From: Thermoplasmata archaeon
GTDB taxonomy: Archaea > Thermoplasmatota > Thermoplasmata > Halarchaeoplasmatales > Halarchaeoplasmataceae
Direction of reading: 5' to 3'
Length of the DNA: 10,741 nucleotides
Assembly: GCA_007129655.1 (NCBI GenBank)
Contig: SKVC01000086.1
Coordinates: 1 to 10,741 of the forward strand
Below are positions 5,683 through 10,741 of the stretch, piece by piece; positions within the stretch are counted from its first letter, which is position 1, and every line of letters starts with the position of its first letter. Below the pieces are notes generated by a model that was not told the DNA's origin, did no database searches, and saw nothing but the letters and a program-made list of their open reading frames with translations. Made by a program: the position numbers and the translations under genes.

Positions 5683-6759
5683 ATGAATGCAGAAGAAAAG
5701 ATGGAACTCTACAGGAAGAAAATAGTCGAGATTTTAGACGAAGTTAGCGAAGAACAGATGTCTTTTGCTAAAGAACAATCTTCCAGTAGTCTGGACTTTA
5801 TGACGATAACTAATGAGTTTCTTCACAATACCGGAAAAATGCTAAGAGGTCTCATCATCATTTCTACCTACAAAGCAGTAAAAGGTGAAGTTAATGATGA
5901 AATATTCAAGGCCGCGGCATCTATAGAAATATGTCAAAATTATCTGTTAGCACATGATGATATCGCCGATGAAGCTGCAGTAAGAAGAGGAGAGCCATCC
6001 TATCATTATCGCACCATCGACCTATTCAAAACACGGGATAGAAACCTAGAAAATTTGTCGCCGGATTCCAACCTTAACATCGGTTTGGGTATAGTAGGTG
6101 GGGATTACCTAGATGCACTAGCTCAGGAAGTTCTATGCTCTGTAGACCTAGAACCAAAAAATGTACTAAAAGCTATGTGTTCTTATTCAACAACATTGAA
6201 GAAAACAGGTTACGGGCAAGTTTTAGATATCTTATCAGGGGTAACTCCGATGAAAAACATCTCCGAGAAAGATATTACTGCAATACATCGACTTAAAACT
6301 GCTTCTTATACGTTGATATATCCTTTACAGTGCGGTTGTTATCTTGCAGGAGGAACCGACGAGCAAATAAATTGTTTGACTGAATTTGGAGATAAGGTAG
6401 GCAGAGGTTTTCAGATAGTAGACGATATACTCGGCTCAGGATTGATAGATGACCAAAGTGACAAAACGAAAAACGATATCGAAGAAGGAAAAAAGACCAT
6501 GCTACTTTTGGATACTTGGAAAGAAGTCGAAGATGTAAGGCCGATAATAGAAAAACTTGGTAAAGAAGATCTTTCAGAAGAAGATATACAAAGGGTAAAA
6601 GATGCCATGAAAGAAGCTAAGGCCATAGAAAAAAGCTGGGCCCGGGCTGAACGTCTACTTGAAGAGGGGCTGGAAGCTCTGAACTCAATCGAATTACATC
6701 GAGAAGGTAAAGATTTCTTGGAATACGTCGCCAACCGTTTGATTCACAGGAAGAAGTGA
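5683..6759 (+). CDS. idsA: Polyprenyl (probably geranylgeranyl) diphosphate synthase
   Basis: An E-type prenyl elongase of 358 residues that adds isopentenyl diphosphate to allylic diphosphates, supplying the chains of archaeal ether lipids. GKMLRG (51-56) stands for the isopentenyl-binding GGKRLRP motif. The first Asp-rich motif is DDIAD (92-96), followed by RRG (101-103). Lys205-Thr206 and GYGQ (176-179) are present. The second Asp-rich motif is QIVDDILG (244-251), ending in Gly rather than Asp, a variant common in archaeal enzymes. GKKT (269-272) follows. Tyr87, five residues before the first motif, is an aromatic at the position that limits chain length in Sulfolobus geranylgeranyl diphosphate synthase, so a C20 product is likely but inferred. 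A small membrane protein gene follows after 14 nt, probably co-transcribed. The start is supported by AGAGG about 6 nt upstream. Confidence 0.95.
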   Translation: MNAEEKMELYRKKIVEILDEVSEEQMSFAKEQSSSSLDFMTITNEFLHNTGKMLRGLIIISTYKAVKGEVNDEIFKAAASIEICQNYLLAHDDIADEAAVRRGEPSYHYRTIDLFKTRDRNLENLSPDSNLNIGLGIVGGDYLDALAQEVLCSVDLEPKNVLKAMCSYSTTLKKTGYGQVLDILSGVTPMKNISEKDITAIHRLKTASYTLIYPLQCGCYLAGGTDEQINCLTEFGDKVGRGFQIVDDILGSGLIDDQSDKTKNDIEEGKKTMLLLDTWKEVEDVRPIIEKLGKEDLSEEDIQRVKDAMKEAKAIEKSWARAERLLEEGLEALNSIELHREGKDFLEYVANRLIHRKK

Positions 6760-6773
6760 TATAAGGTTATTAA

Positions 6774-6989
6774 ATGATTTATCAAATAGTAGATCTTGTA
6801 CTAGCCATAACCGTTTTGTTTTGGTTATCTTGGGATATGACGCGAAGAAAGGTACAGAGTAAATATCGTTGGGGATGGTTGATCTCTTTGGTCATAGCAT
6901 TTTTCTTCTTACACTTGTTCGGAGTGATCGGTGTGATGGTCGCTTACTACGTATGGATTAAGTTTATTCGTACTGAGCAAAGTGTGTAA
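6774..6989 (+). CDS. Small membrane protein downstream of the prenyl synthase
   Basis: A 71-residue hydrophobic protein with a membrane segment at about residues 3-19, a short positively charged loop (TRRKVQSKYR), and a long hydrophobic stretch at about 33-64 that is either one long helix or two short ones. The positive-inside rule places the loop in the cytoplasm. It starts 14 nt after the prenyl synthase stop with AAGG about 7 nt before its ATG, so co-transcription is likely. Proximity to isoprenoid synthesis makes a membrane-lipid role conceivable, but nothing in the sequence shows it. I do not recognise the family. Confidence 0.65.
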   Translation: MIYQIVDLVLAITVLFWLSWDMTRRKVQSKYRWGWLISLVIAFFFLHLFGVIGVMVAYYVWIKFIRTEQSV

Positions 6990-7020
6990 ACTATTTCTTA
7001 ATTATAAAGATGAAAATAAA

Positions 7021-7127
7021 TGGACCCCTCAGAAGCATAGCTTCTAATCCACCATTTTACATAGAAAAATGGACCTCAAAGAATGCTTACGCATTCTCTG
7101 TGCCCATTGATTTTCTTTGAAAATAAA
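7021..7127 (-). repeat. tRNA-Ala 3'-flank array: repeated 3' ends and hairpins
   Basis: Reading the minus strand from the tRNA-Ala 3' end, the terminus GGGTCCA followed by TTTATTTTC recurs at 7012-7027, with a shorter copy (GGTCCATTTTTC) at 7064-7075. Each is tied to hairpins: CCATTGATTTTC-TTT-GAAAATAAATGG (7104-7130, one mismatch), GAATGC-TTAC-GCATTC (7081-7096), CCATTTT...AAAATGG (7052-7072) and AGAAGC-ATA-GCTTCT (7031-7045). Two of these use the tRNA-terminal CCA and the following T-run as one stem arm. No coding sequence is evident here. Confidence 0.8.
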
Positions 7128-7201
7128 TGGACCCAGCGGGATTTGAACCCGCGGCCTCAACCTTGCAAAGGTCGCGATCTTCCGGTCTGATCTATGGGCC
7201 C
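7128..7201 (-). tRNA. tRNA-Ala(TGC), intact copy
   Basis: A 74-nt intronless tRNA. The acceptor GGGCCCA pairs with TGGGTCC, including the G3-U70 wobble pair that is the alanine identity element, with discriminator A73. The D-stem is GATC/GATC, the anticodon stem CGACC/GGTTG and the anticodon loop TTTGCAA with anticodon TGC. The variable loop is AGGCC and the T-arm GCGGG-TTCAAAT-CCCGC. CCA is not encoded. A TATA-like box at 7307-7320 is followed by a degenerate tRNA-Ala start at 7263-7273, then hairpins, before this true start. The precursor should therefore carry a leader of roughly 85 nt that folds on itself. Confidence 0.97.
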
Positions 7202-7230
7202 GAACGAGTGAAACGAGTTTGGGTGCATAG
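7192..7230 (-). repeat. Inverted repeat pairing the tRNA-Ala 5' end with its leader
   Basis: CTATGGGCCC (7192-7201), the complement of tRNA-Ala bases 1-10, faces GGGTGCATAG (7221-7230), matching at 8 of 10 inverted positions. In the RNA, leader CUAUGCACCC could pair with mature bases GGGCCCAUAG and compete with the acceptor stem. The intervening 19 bases contain two ACGAGT repeats. Confidence 0.65.
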
Positions 7231-7235
7231 AGAGG

Positions 7236-7258
7236 AGGAATTTTCAGAGAAAATTCCT
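7236..7258 (-). repeat. 10-bp perfect palindrome in the tRNA-Ala leader
   Basis: AGGAATTTTC (7236-7245) pairs perfectly with GAAAATTCCT (7249-7258) around a 3-nt loop, AGA. It lies between the degenerate tRNA-Ala start at 7263-7273 and the true start at 7201. Confidence 0.8.
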
Positions 7259-7262
7259 GCGT

Positions 7263-7273
7263 TCTATGGGTCC
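7263..7273 (-). repeat. Degenerate tRNA-Ala 5' end in the leader
   Basis: On the minus strand GGACCCATAGA differs from the tRNA-Ala start GGGCCCATAGA at one base. It lies about 35 bp downstream of a TATA-like box, near where an undisturbed tRNA would start. Confidence 0.65.
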
Positions 7274-7306
7274 TTGAATGAGTTGATAACAAGGAGGAAT
7301 TTTGTA

Positions 7307-7320
7307 CATATGTATAAGGG
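7307..7320 (-). promoter_or_regulatory. TATA-like box for the intact tRNA-Ala
   Basis: The minus strand reads CCCTTATACATATG. Transcription would start near 7287, just before the degenerate tRNA start at 7273, and pass through the hairpins into the intact tRNA. This is the second such promoter in the locus, consistent with a tandem duplication of the whole tRNA-Ala gene. Confidence 0.45.
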
Positions 7321-7343
7321 TTTTGGACGTTGGGTGTGTAAAC

Positions 7344-7467
7344 TGACCCAGCGGGACGAATGAAATTCGTTAGAATTTCGTGAGCTTGGGGAACTTGTTC
7401 CCCATGATTTGAACCCGCGGCCTCAACCTTGCAAAGGTCGCGATCTTCCGGTCTGATCTATGGGCCC
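7344..7467 (-). pseudogene. Second tRNA-Ala(TGC) copy, split by 51 nt in the T-loop
   Basis: Bases 7407-7467 are identical over 61 nt to the intact tRNA-Ala from base 1 to the T-loop (base 60). A 51-nt insert (7356-7406) follows, and then CCCGCTGGGTC-A (7344-7355) finishes the tRNA but lacks one C of the acceptor 3' strand, so G1 loses its partner. The insert consists of palindromes: GGGGAAC-TT-GTTCCCC (7388-7403) and ACGAAT-GAA-ATTCGT (7356-7370), the latter also able to pair as GAAATTC with GAATTTC. I cannot build a bulge-helix-bulge at the borders, so I call a broken copy rather than an intron-containing gene. The perfect identity of the 5' part means recent origin, conversion or retained function. 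Confidence 0.75.
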
Positions 7468-7519
7468 TGAATGAGCTGTTTGCGAGTGAAGGGTCCGTAG
7501 ATTGGAGGAATCTATGATT
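7456..7519 (-). repeat. 64-bp direct repeat in the tRNA-Ala locus, copy A
   Basis: Identical over 64 bases to 7603-7666. It begins within the split tRNA-Ala 5' end and contains an inverted pair, CTATGGGCCCT (7458-7468) with AGGGTCCGTAG (7490-7500), which gives 11 continuous pairs in RNA if G-U is allowed. It also holds TAGATT...AATCTA (7498-7514) and half of the palindrome AGGAATC-TAT-GATTCCT (7506-7522). Confidence 0.93.
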
Positions 7520-7526
7520 CCTGCCT

Positions 7527-7599
7527 GATCTATGGGCCCACGAATGAACGTGAGTGAATGAGTGGGGGCATAGATGGGCTGAACACTTTTTGTTGAGCC
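7527..7599 (-). repeat. tRNA-Ala 5'-end fragment with inverted partner and hairpin
   Basis: GATCTATGGGCCC (7527-7539) is the exact complement of tRNA-Ala bases 1-13. It is inverted against GTGGGGGCATAGAT near 7562-7575, matching at about 12 of 14 positions. GGCTGAACA (7577-7585) then pairs with TGTTGAGCC (7591-7599), with one mismatch, around a T-rich loop. These fill the gap between the two 64-bp repeats. Confidence 0.75.
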
Positions 7600-7602
7600 G
7601 AT

Positions 7603-7666
7603 ATCTATGGGCCCTGAATGAGCTGTTTGCGAGTGAAGGGTCCGTAGATTGGAGGAATCTATGATT
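7603..7666 (-). repeat. 64-bp direct repeat in the tRNA-Ala locus, copy B
   Basis: A perfect copy of 7456-7519, beginning again with the tRNA-Ala 5' end, but here the tRNA is not continued. The flanking TTGAGCCGATATCTATGG also occurs twice (7593-7610 and 7665-7682), so the unit has been copied in tandem. Confidence 0.93.
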
Positions 7667-7674
7667 GAGCCGAT

Positions 7675-7685
7675 ATCTATGGTCC
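7675..7685 (-). repeat. Outermost degenerate tRNA-Ala 5' end
   Basis: The minus strand reads GGACCATAGAT, a slightly changed GGGCCCATAGAT, at the spacing from the TATA-like box near 7713-7721 expected for a tRNA 5' end. It may mark the original gene start before the array grew. Confidence 0.6.
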
Positions 7686-7712
7686 TACGAATTAGTGCGT
7701 AATAACTTCATG

Positions 7713-7730
7713 TATTTAATACTATACGTA
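7713..7730 (-). promoter_or_regulatory. TATA-like box of the tRNA-Ala array
   Basis: The minus strand contains TATAGTATTAAATA; TATTAAATA (7713-7721) is centred about 32 bp before the degenerate tRNA start at 7685. It is the only clear promoter-like element upstream of the split tRNA-Ala copy. The rest of the gene-free stretch 6990-7797 consists of the tRNA array and, at 7731-7797, AT-rich sequence with no gene. Confidence 0.45.
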
Positions 7731-7797
7731 TAAGAATCTAGGATAAAATCCTTGAAGTAACTAAATATAAACCAAAACCACAGGATCGTGAATTGAT

Positions 7798-8109
7798 CTA
7801 ATCTTTCAATACGATCTCGATCTGAACTTCGTCCGGTACCTGAATTCGCATAAGCTGTCTCAATGCTCTCTCATCTGCATCGATGTCGATGAGCCTCTTG
7901 TGTACTCGCATCTCCCATCGTTCCCATGTTTCACACCCTTCACCATCAGGTGATTTTCGGACTGGTACCACCAGTTTTTTTGTTGGTAATGGTATCGGGC
8001 CTTTCATAGCTACCCCTGTTCTTTCTGAGATCCTTTTGATCTGATTGCATATGTCGTCCACGCGTTGTGGGCTAGTACCGCTCAACGATATTCTTGCTTT
8101 TTGTACCAT
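7798..8109 (-). CDS. rps10: 30S ribosomal protein S10 (uS10)
   Basis: A 103-residue protein that matches archaeal S10 along its length, with the hallmark segments GPIPLPTKKLVVPVRKSPDGEG and MRVHKRLIDIDADERALRQLMRIQVPDEVQIEIVL. It sits in the head of the small subunit. I start it at the ATG of MVQKARISLSG: GAGG lies 8 nt before this ATG, but only 2-3 nt before the alternative GTG two codons upstream. It follows the EF-1alpha gene by 48 nt on the same strand, the common archaeal arrangement. The gap holds a T-rich, TATA-like stretch that could give S10 some independent transcription. Confidence 0.97.
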   Translation of the reverse strand: MVQKARISLSGTSPQRVDDICNQIKRISERTGVAMKGPIPLPTKKLVVPVRKSPDGEGCETWERWEMRVHKRLIDIDADERALRQLMRIQVPDEVQIEIVLKD

Positions 8110-8130
8110 GTGCACTTCCTCGAAAAAAGG

Positions 8131-8144
8131 GTATAATAAAAAGG
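8131..8144 (-). promoter_or_regulatory. Possible internal promoter between EF-1alpha and S10
   Basis: The minus strand reads CCTTTTTATTATAC, with TTTATTATAC centred about 27 bp before the S10 ATG. It could be a TATA box for S10, or its T-run could weaken transcription after EF-1alpha. The sequence does not decide between these. Confidence 0.3.
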
Positions 8145-8157
8145 TTTGGGAAGTGGT

Positions 8158-9435
8158 TTACATCTTTTTCGGATTTATGTCGATGCACTGACCGGCAGCT
8201 ACCGTCTGACCCATATCTCTGATTGCGAATCGGGCCATTTCCGGGAAGTCGCCCACTTTTTCAAGTGAGAACAACCTTGTTGGTTTCACCGTAACTACTG
8301 CGGCATCACCATTCTTTAGGATAGTCGGGTTTTCTTCGACCACTTCGCCGGTTCTCGGATTGAGCTTCTGCTTCAACTCAATGAAAGTACATGCTACCTG
8401 TGCGGTGTGTGCATGGAATACCGGTGTATAACCGACTGTGATAACGCTGGGATGGTCTAGAACGATTATACGTGCGTCGAAGGTTTCGGCAACCGTTGGT
8501 GGGTTATCAACTGGACCTGCGACGTCTCCTCTTCTGATATCATTCTTACCAACGCCTCTTACGTTAAATCCACAATTGTCGCCAGGTTCCGCTTTGGGGA
8601 GCTGTTCGTGATGCTGTTCGATAGATTTGACTTCACCGGTAACATTCGCCGGCATGAAGTGGATCTTATCTCCGGGTCTCATTATACCTGTTTCCACCCT
8701 ACCGACAGGAACAGTTCCTATTCCTGTGATGGTGTATACATCCTGAACCGGAAGTCTCAATGGTTTTTCCAGTGGCTTTTCGGGAACAGTCAATTCGTCT
8801 ATTGCTGCCAAGAAATTTGTTCCATCCCACCAGGACATGTTCGGGCTTTTGGACTTGATGTTATCGCCCTGAAGTGCACTGATAGGAACTATCACAAATT
8901 GTTCCTTCTTGTAACCGATCTGAGAAAGCAGTTTTGTCATATCTTCCTTAACCGCTTTGAACCGTTCTTCACTATACTCGGGTTTTGTAGCGTCCATCTT
9001 ATTGACTGCTACGATGAGCTGAGTTACACCGAGGGTTCTTGCAAGGAAGGTGTGTTCCCTTGTTTGAGCCATGATACCTTCGGGTGCGGCTACTACCATA
9101 ACAGCAGCATCCGCTTGACTGGTACCTGTGATCATGTTCTTTACGAAATCTCTGTGACCCGGTGCGTCAATTATTGTGAAATAATATTTGTTAGTATCGA
9201 ACCTTTGATGCATCACATCTATCGTAAGTCCTCGCTCTCTCTCTTCTTTCAAACGATCCATAACCCAGGCAAATTGAAAGGTACCTTTACCCATCTCTTC
9301 TGCCTTCTTCTTATATTCTTCGATCTTATGTGCTTCCACGGCCCCGGTCTCAAAAAGAGTTCGACCTACAAGTGTTGACTTGCCGTGGTCGACGTGGCCT
9401 ATGAATACGAGATTCAAATGTGGTTTTTCCGCCAT
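8158..9435 (-). CDS. tuf: Translation elongation factor 1-alpha (EF-Tu family GTPase)
   Basis: Delivers aminoacyl-tRNA to the ribosome in a GTP-dependent way. The 425 residues are the usual archaeal length. The GTPase motifs are intact: GHVDHGKS (13-20), RGLTID in the switch I region (68-73), DAPGH (90-94), NKMD (145-148) and SAL (186-188). Domains 2 and 3 follow, with VGRVETG and the C-terminal RFAIRDMGQTVAAGQ. The frame extends five codons upstream, but GGAGG lies 8 nt before the ATG of MAEKPHLN, which fixes the start. A strong TATA box about 50 bp upstream gives a leader of about 25 nt. S10 follows in the same direction. Confidence 0.98.
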   Translation of the reverse strand: MAEKPHLNLVFIGHVDHGKSTLVGRTLFETGAVEAHKIEEYKKKAEEMGKGTFQFAWVMDRLKEERERGLTIDVMHQRFDTNKYYFTIIDAPGHRDFVKNMITGTSQADAAVMVVAAPEGIMAQTREHTFLARTLGVTQLIVAVNKMDATKPEYSEERFKAVKEDMTKLLSQIGYKKEQFVIVPISALQGDNIKSKSPNMSWWDGTNFLAAIDELTVPEKPLEKPLRLPVQDVYTITGIGTVPVGRVETGIMRPGDKIHFMPANVTGEVKSIEQHHEQLPKAEPGDNCGFNVRGVGKNDIRRGDVAGPVDNPPTVAETFDARIIVLDHPSVITVGYTPVFHAHTAQVACTFIELKQKLNPRTGEVVEENPTILKNGDAAVVTVKPTRLFSLEKVGDFPEMARFAIRDMGQTVAAGQCIDINPKKM

Positions 9436-9480
9436 GTTTTTTGCCTCCAATATCTCTATTTTTGGAACACTAATGCCTTT

Positions 9481-9494
9481 GCATATTTATAGTT
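9481..9494 (-). promoter_or_regulatory. TATA box of the EF-1alpha / S10 operon
   Basis: The minus strand reads AACTATAAATATGC, close to the archaeal TATA consensus. Transcription would start near 9460, leaving a short leader that carries the GGAGG ribosome-binding site. Confidence 0.6.
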
Positions 9495-9552
9495 TTATCC
9501 CATCGATGCCTTTATTTCGACAATTTTGACGATTTACACGATATTTCGGCAT

Positions 9553-10083
9553 TTATCGATTTTTCCACTTTATCTCAAAAACACATCGAGGGTTACCGTC
9601 TTTTTGACATTCTATCTCTTTAACCGTTCCGATGGTATGTGTTATCTCCAACATACCTTCGAAGGCGCCTAGCCATCCTAAACATGCATATTCATCGAAG
9701 GATGTGTCCTTCATCTTGAGAATTGCACCCTGATCCGTCCATTCGATGGACACTTTACCGAAATCATAAGCTTGTGCGTAACTTTTAGGCGCCTTTTTTA
9801 GTAAGGACTTTATGTCTGAAAATCTGACTAGATAAGATAGTACCCCTAGGTCCTTCACTGTATAATTTCCGATGATCTTTATGTATTTCTCATCTTTTGT
9901 GTCTGCTACATGCCTGTGTATACCCTTCAGCACCGAAATATCGTACCACTCGATTTCGGATATTTTTTCCGTTTTTATGCCTGTGATGTCTAAAAACTCT
10001 TCTGCTACATCTCTATCCCAGAAGCGTTTCATGAATTTTAGATATCCCTTTACTACCGAACCTCGTACGTGTTTCACAGACAT
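9553..10083 (-). CDS. V4R / heme-NO-binding-fold small sensor-like protein
   Basis: A 176-residue soluble protein. The overall pattern resembles the V4R/HNOB-like families (including the TIGR02265 type): an N-terminal KGYLKFMKRFWDRDVAEEFLDITGI, a central SYAQAYDFGKVSIEW, and a C-terminal ECQKDGNPRCVFEIKW with Cys159 and Cys167. These domains bind small hydrophobic molecules or metals and often regulate signalling or transcription. No effector domain is attached, so it would act as a stand-alone sensor or adaptor. I see no definite heme ligand. It lies 50 nt downstream of the HerA-type ATPase on the same strand, with a weak TATA-like TTTTAATAG near 10098-10106, so it may be co-transcribed or separate. 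Family assignment is from remembered motifs and is moderate. Confidence 0.75.
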   Translation of the reverse strand: MSVKHVRGSVVKGYLKFMKRFWDRDVAEEFLDITGIKTEKISEIEWYDISVLKGIHRHVADTKDEKYIKIIGNYTVKDLGVLSYLVRFSDIKSLLKKAPKSYAQAYDFGKVSIEWTDQGAILKMKDTSFDEYACLGWLGAFEGMLEITHTIGTVKEIECQKDGNPRCVFEIKWKNR

Positions 10084-10133
10084 GCGATTTCACTATTAAA
10101 ACCATGTTTAGTGTATTTACTTTTTGGTTGATA

Positions 10134-10741
10134 TCATCGTTCTTCCGGAGTTAGTGCAGAAGCATCTACTCCCGTGTGCAGTGTGAACCTGGGCCTAACT
10201 CTGCATAATTGTAGTTTACGAGTTTTATCATCAAATACCATTGCCAAACCCCTTTTGAACTCCATTTGACCAACGATCTGGTCTAAACCGTTCTTCATGT
10301 AGGACTGCTTCGCCATACCGAGTGCTGCTACGTCGTCCCTAGCTGTGAGGTTGTGTGCTATGATTATGTCAGATTGCCTTATCGCGCTTTCATGTAATGC
10401 AGATGGTTCCTGTGTGGCAAGGATCAATGAAAGTCCCGGGTGCCGTCCTAGTTTAATCCAATCGATAAGCGGCCCGGTAGCCAATGTCTCTTGGCCGTTA
10501 GGTAGGAATAGATGTGCTTCGTCTATTAACATGTATATTAGTGGATGGTCTTCAGTTATATCTTTAGAGGTATCTGATTCGATCAGGCCTGCTTGAGACT
10601 GCATCTCTATAGTGGTGTACAGCGTTCTTTCAGCCATCTGTTTTCTAGCGAATATGGAAACCACAAGGTTTCGAAGGGCATAAGAGCCCATACGACCCAG
10701 ATAAGATATATCTAGAACCGTTATAGTACCTCCAACGGCTA
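10134..10741 (-). CDS. HerA/DUF87-type ATPase, C-terminal part (runs off right edge)
   Basis: The 201 visible residues are open to the right edge, continuing upstream of the first internal Met as AVGGTITVLDISYLGR. The Walker B segment LIYMLIDEAHLFLP is followed by WIKLGRHPGLSLILATQEPSALHESAIRQSDIIIAH, the sensor-like motif and following strand typical of HerA/FtsK-superfamily ATPases, and then a tail with conserved Arg. The Walker A motif lies outside the window. HerA works with NurA and Mre11-Rad50 in DNA end resection, but related DUF87 ATPases serve other roles, and without the N-terminal half I cannot say which this is. The downstream V4R-like gene is 50 nt away. Confidence 0.9.
   Translation of the reverse strand, partial: AVGGTITVLDISYLGRMGSYALRNLVVSIFARKQMAERTLYTTIEMQSQAGLIESDTSKDITEDHPLIYMLIDEAHLFLPNGQETLATGPLIDWIKLGRHPGLSLILATQEPSALHESAIRQSDIIIAHNLTARDDVAALGMAKQSYMKNGLDQIVGQMEFKRGLAMVFDDKTRKLQLCRVRPRFTLHTGVDASALTPEER

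Noticed and set aside
7044..7363. Open frames on both strands over tRNA-Ala and its leader.
   Set aside because: They are translations of a tRNA gene and hairpin repeats, a frequent false call.
7356..7406. A spliceable T-loop intron in the second tRNA-Ala copy.
   Set aside because: I found no pair of 3-nt bulges around a 4-bp helix at the borders, and the acceptor also lacks a base. It is kept as a finding to test by RNA, not as a called intron.
8608..9378. A 256-codon open frame on the plus strand.
   Set aside because: It is antisense to the EF-1alpha gene, whose full set of GTPase motifs is on the other strand; the opposite frame is a by-product of its codon use.

Overview
This window comes from an archaeal chromosome. 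EF-1alpha, ribosomal protein S10, Elp3, pyruvoyl-dependent arginine decarboxylase and an archaeal-type polyprenyl diphosphate synthase are all archaeal in sequence. TATA-like boxes sit about 25-30 bp before most starts, several genes look leaderless, and one tRNA carries a bulge-helix-bulge intron. The EF-1alpha/S10 pairing and sequence style suggest a euryarchaeon, perhaps a Thermoplasmatota relative; that placement is inference.

Layout. 1-1649 (minus): two adjacent coiled-coil genes; the upstream one has two zinc ribbons and the downstream one runs off the left edge. 1788-2719 (plus): arginine decarboxylase, translationally coupled to a zinc-ribbon/winged-helix protein. 2700-4244 (minus): Elp3, converging on that pair with a 20-bp overlap. 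4387-4938 (minus): a four-helix membrane protein. 5037-5562: a tRNA-Val(GAC) gene with a 29-nt intron, embedded in an array of tRNA-end fragments, hairpins and two identical 85-bp repeats. 5683-6989 (plus): prenyl diphosphate synthase and a small membrane protein. 7012-7730 (minus): an intact tRNA-Ala(TGC), a second copy split by 51 nt in its T-loop, two identical 64-bp repeats and many more tRNA-end fragments and hairpins. 7798-9435 (minus): EF-1alpha followed by S10. 9553-10741 (minus): a V4R/heme-NO-binding-like protein and the C-terminal part of a HerA-type ATPase.

How the genes relate. Several serve translation: Elp3 modifies wobble uridine, agmatine from the decarboxylase is the substrate for agmatidine in archaeal tRNA-Ile, two tRNAs are encoded, and EF-1alpha and S10 act on the ribosome. 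The prenyl synthase supplies ether-lipid precursors.

The most unusual content is the pair of tRNA loci. In both, a TATA-like box is followed by a broken or degenerate copy of the tRNA's own 5' end, then short perfect palindromes (often with 3-nt loops), and only then the complete tRNA. The 3' flanks likewise carry repeated tRNA 3' ends joined to hairpins. Several hairpins use the tRNA terminus as one stem arm. Two unrelated tRNA genes in one window show the same pattern, so it looks like a recurrent process: a palindromic element that targets tRNA ends, or fold-back copying of those ends.
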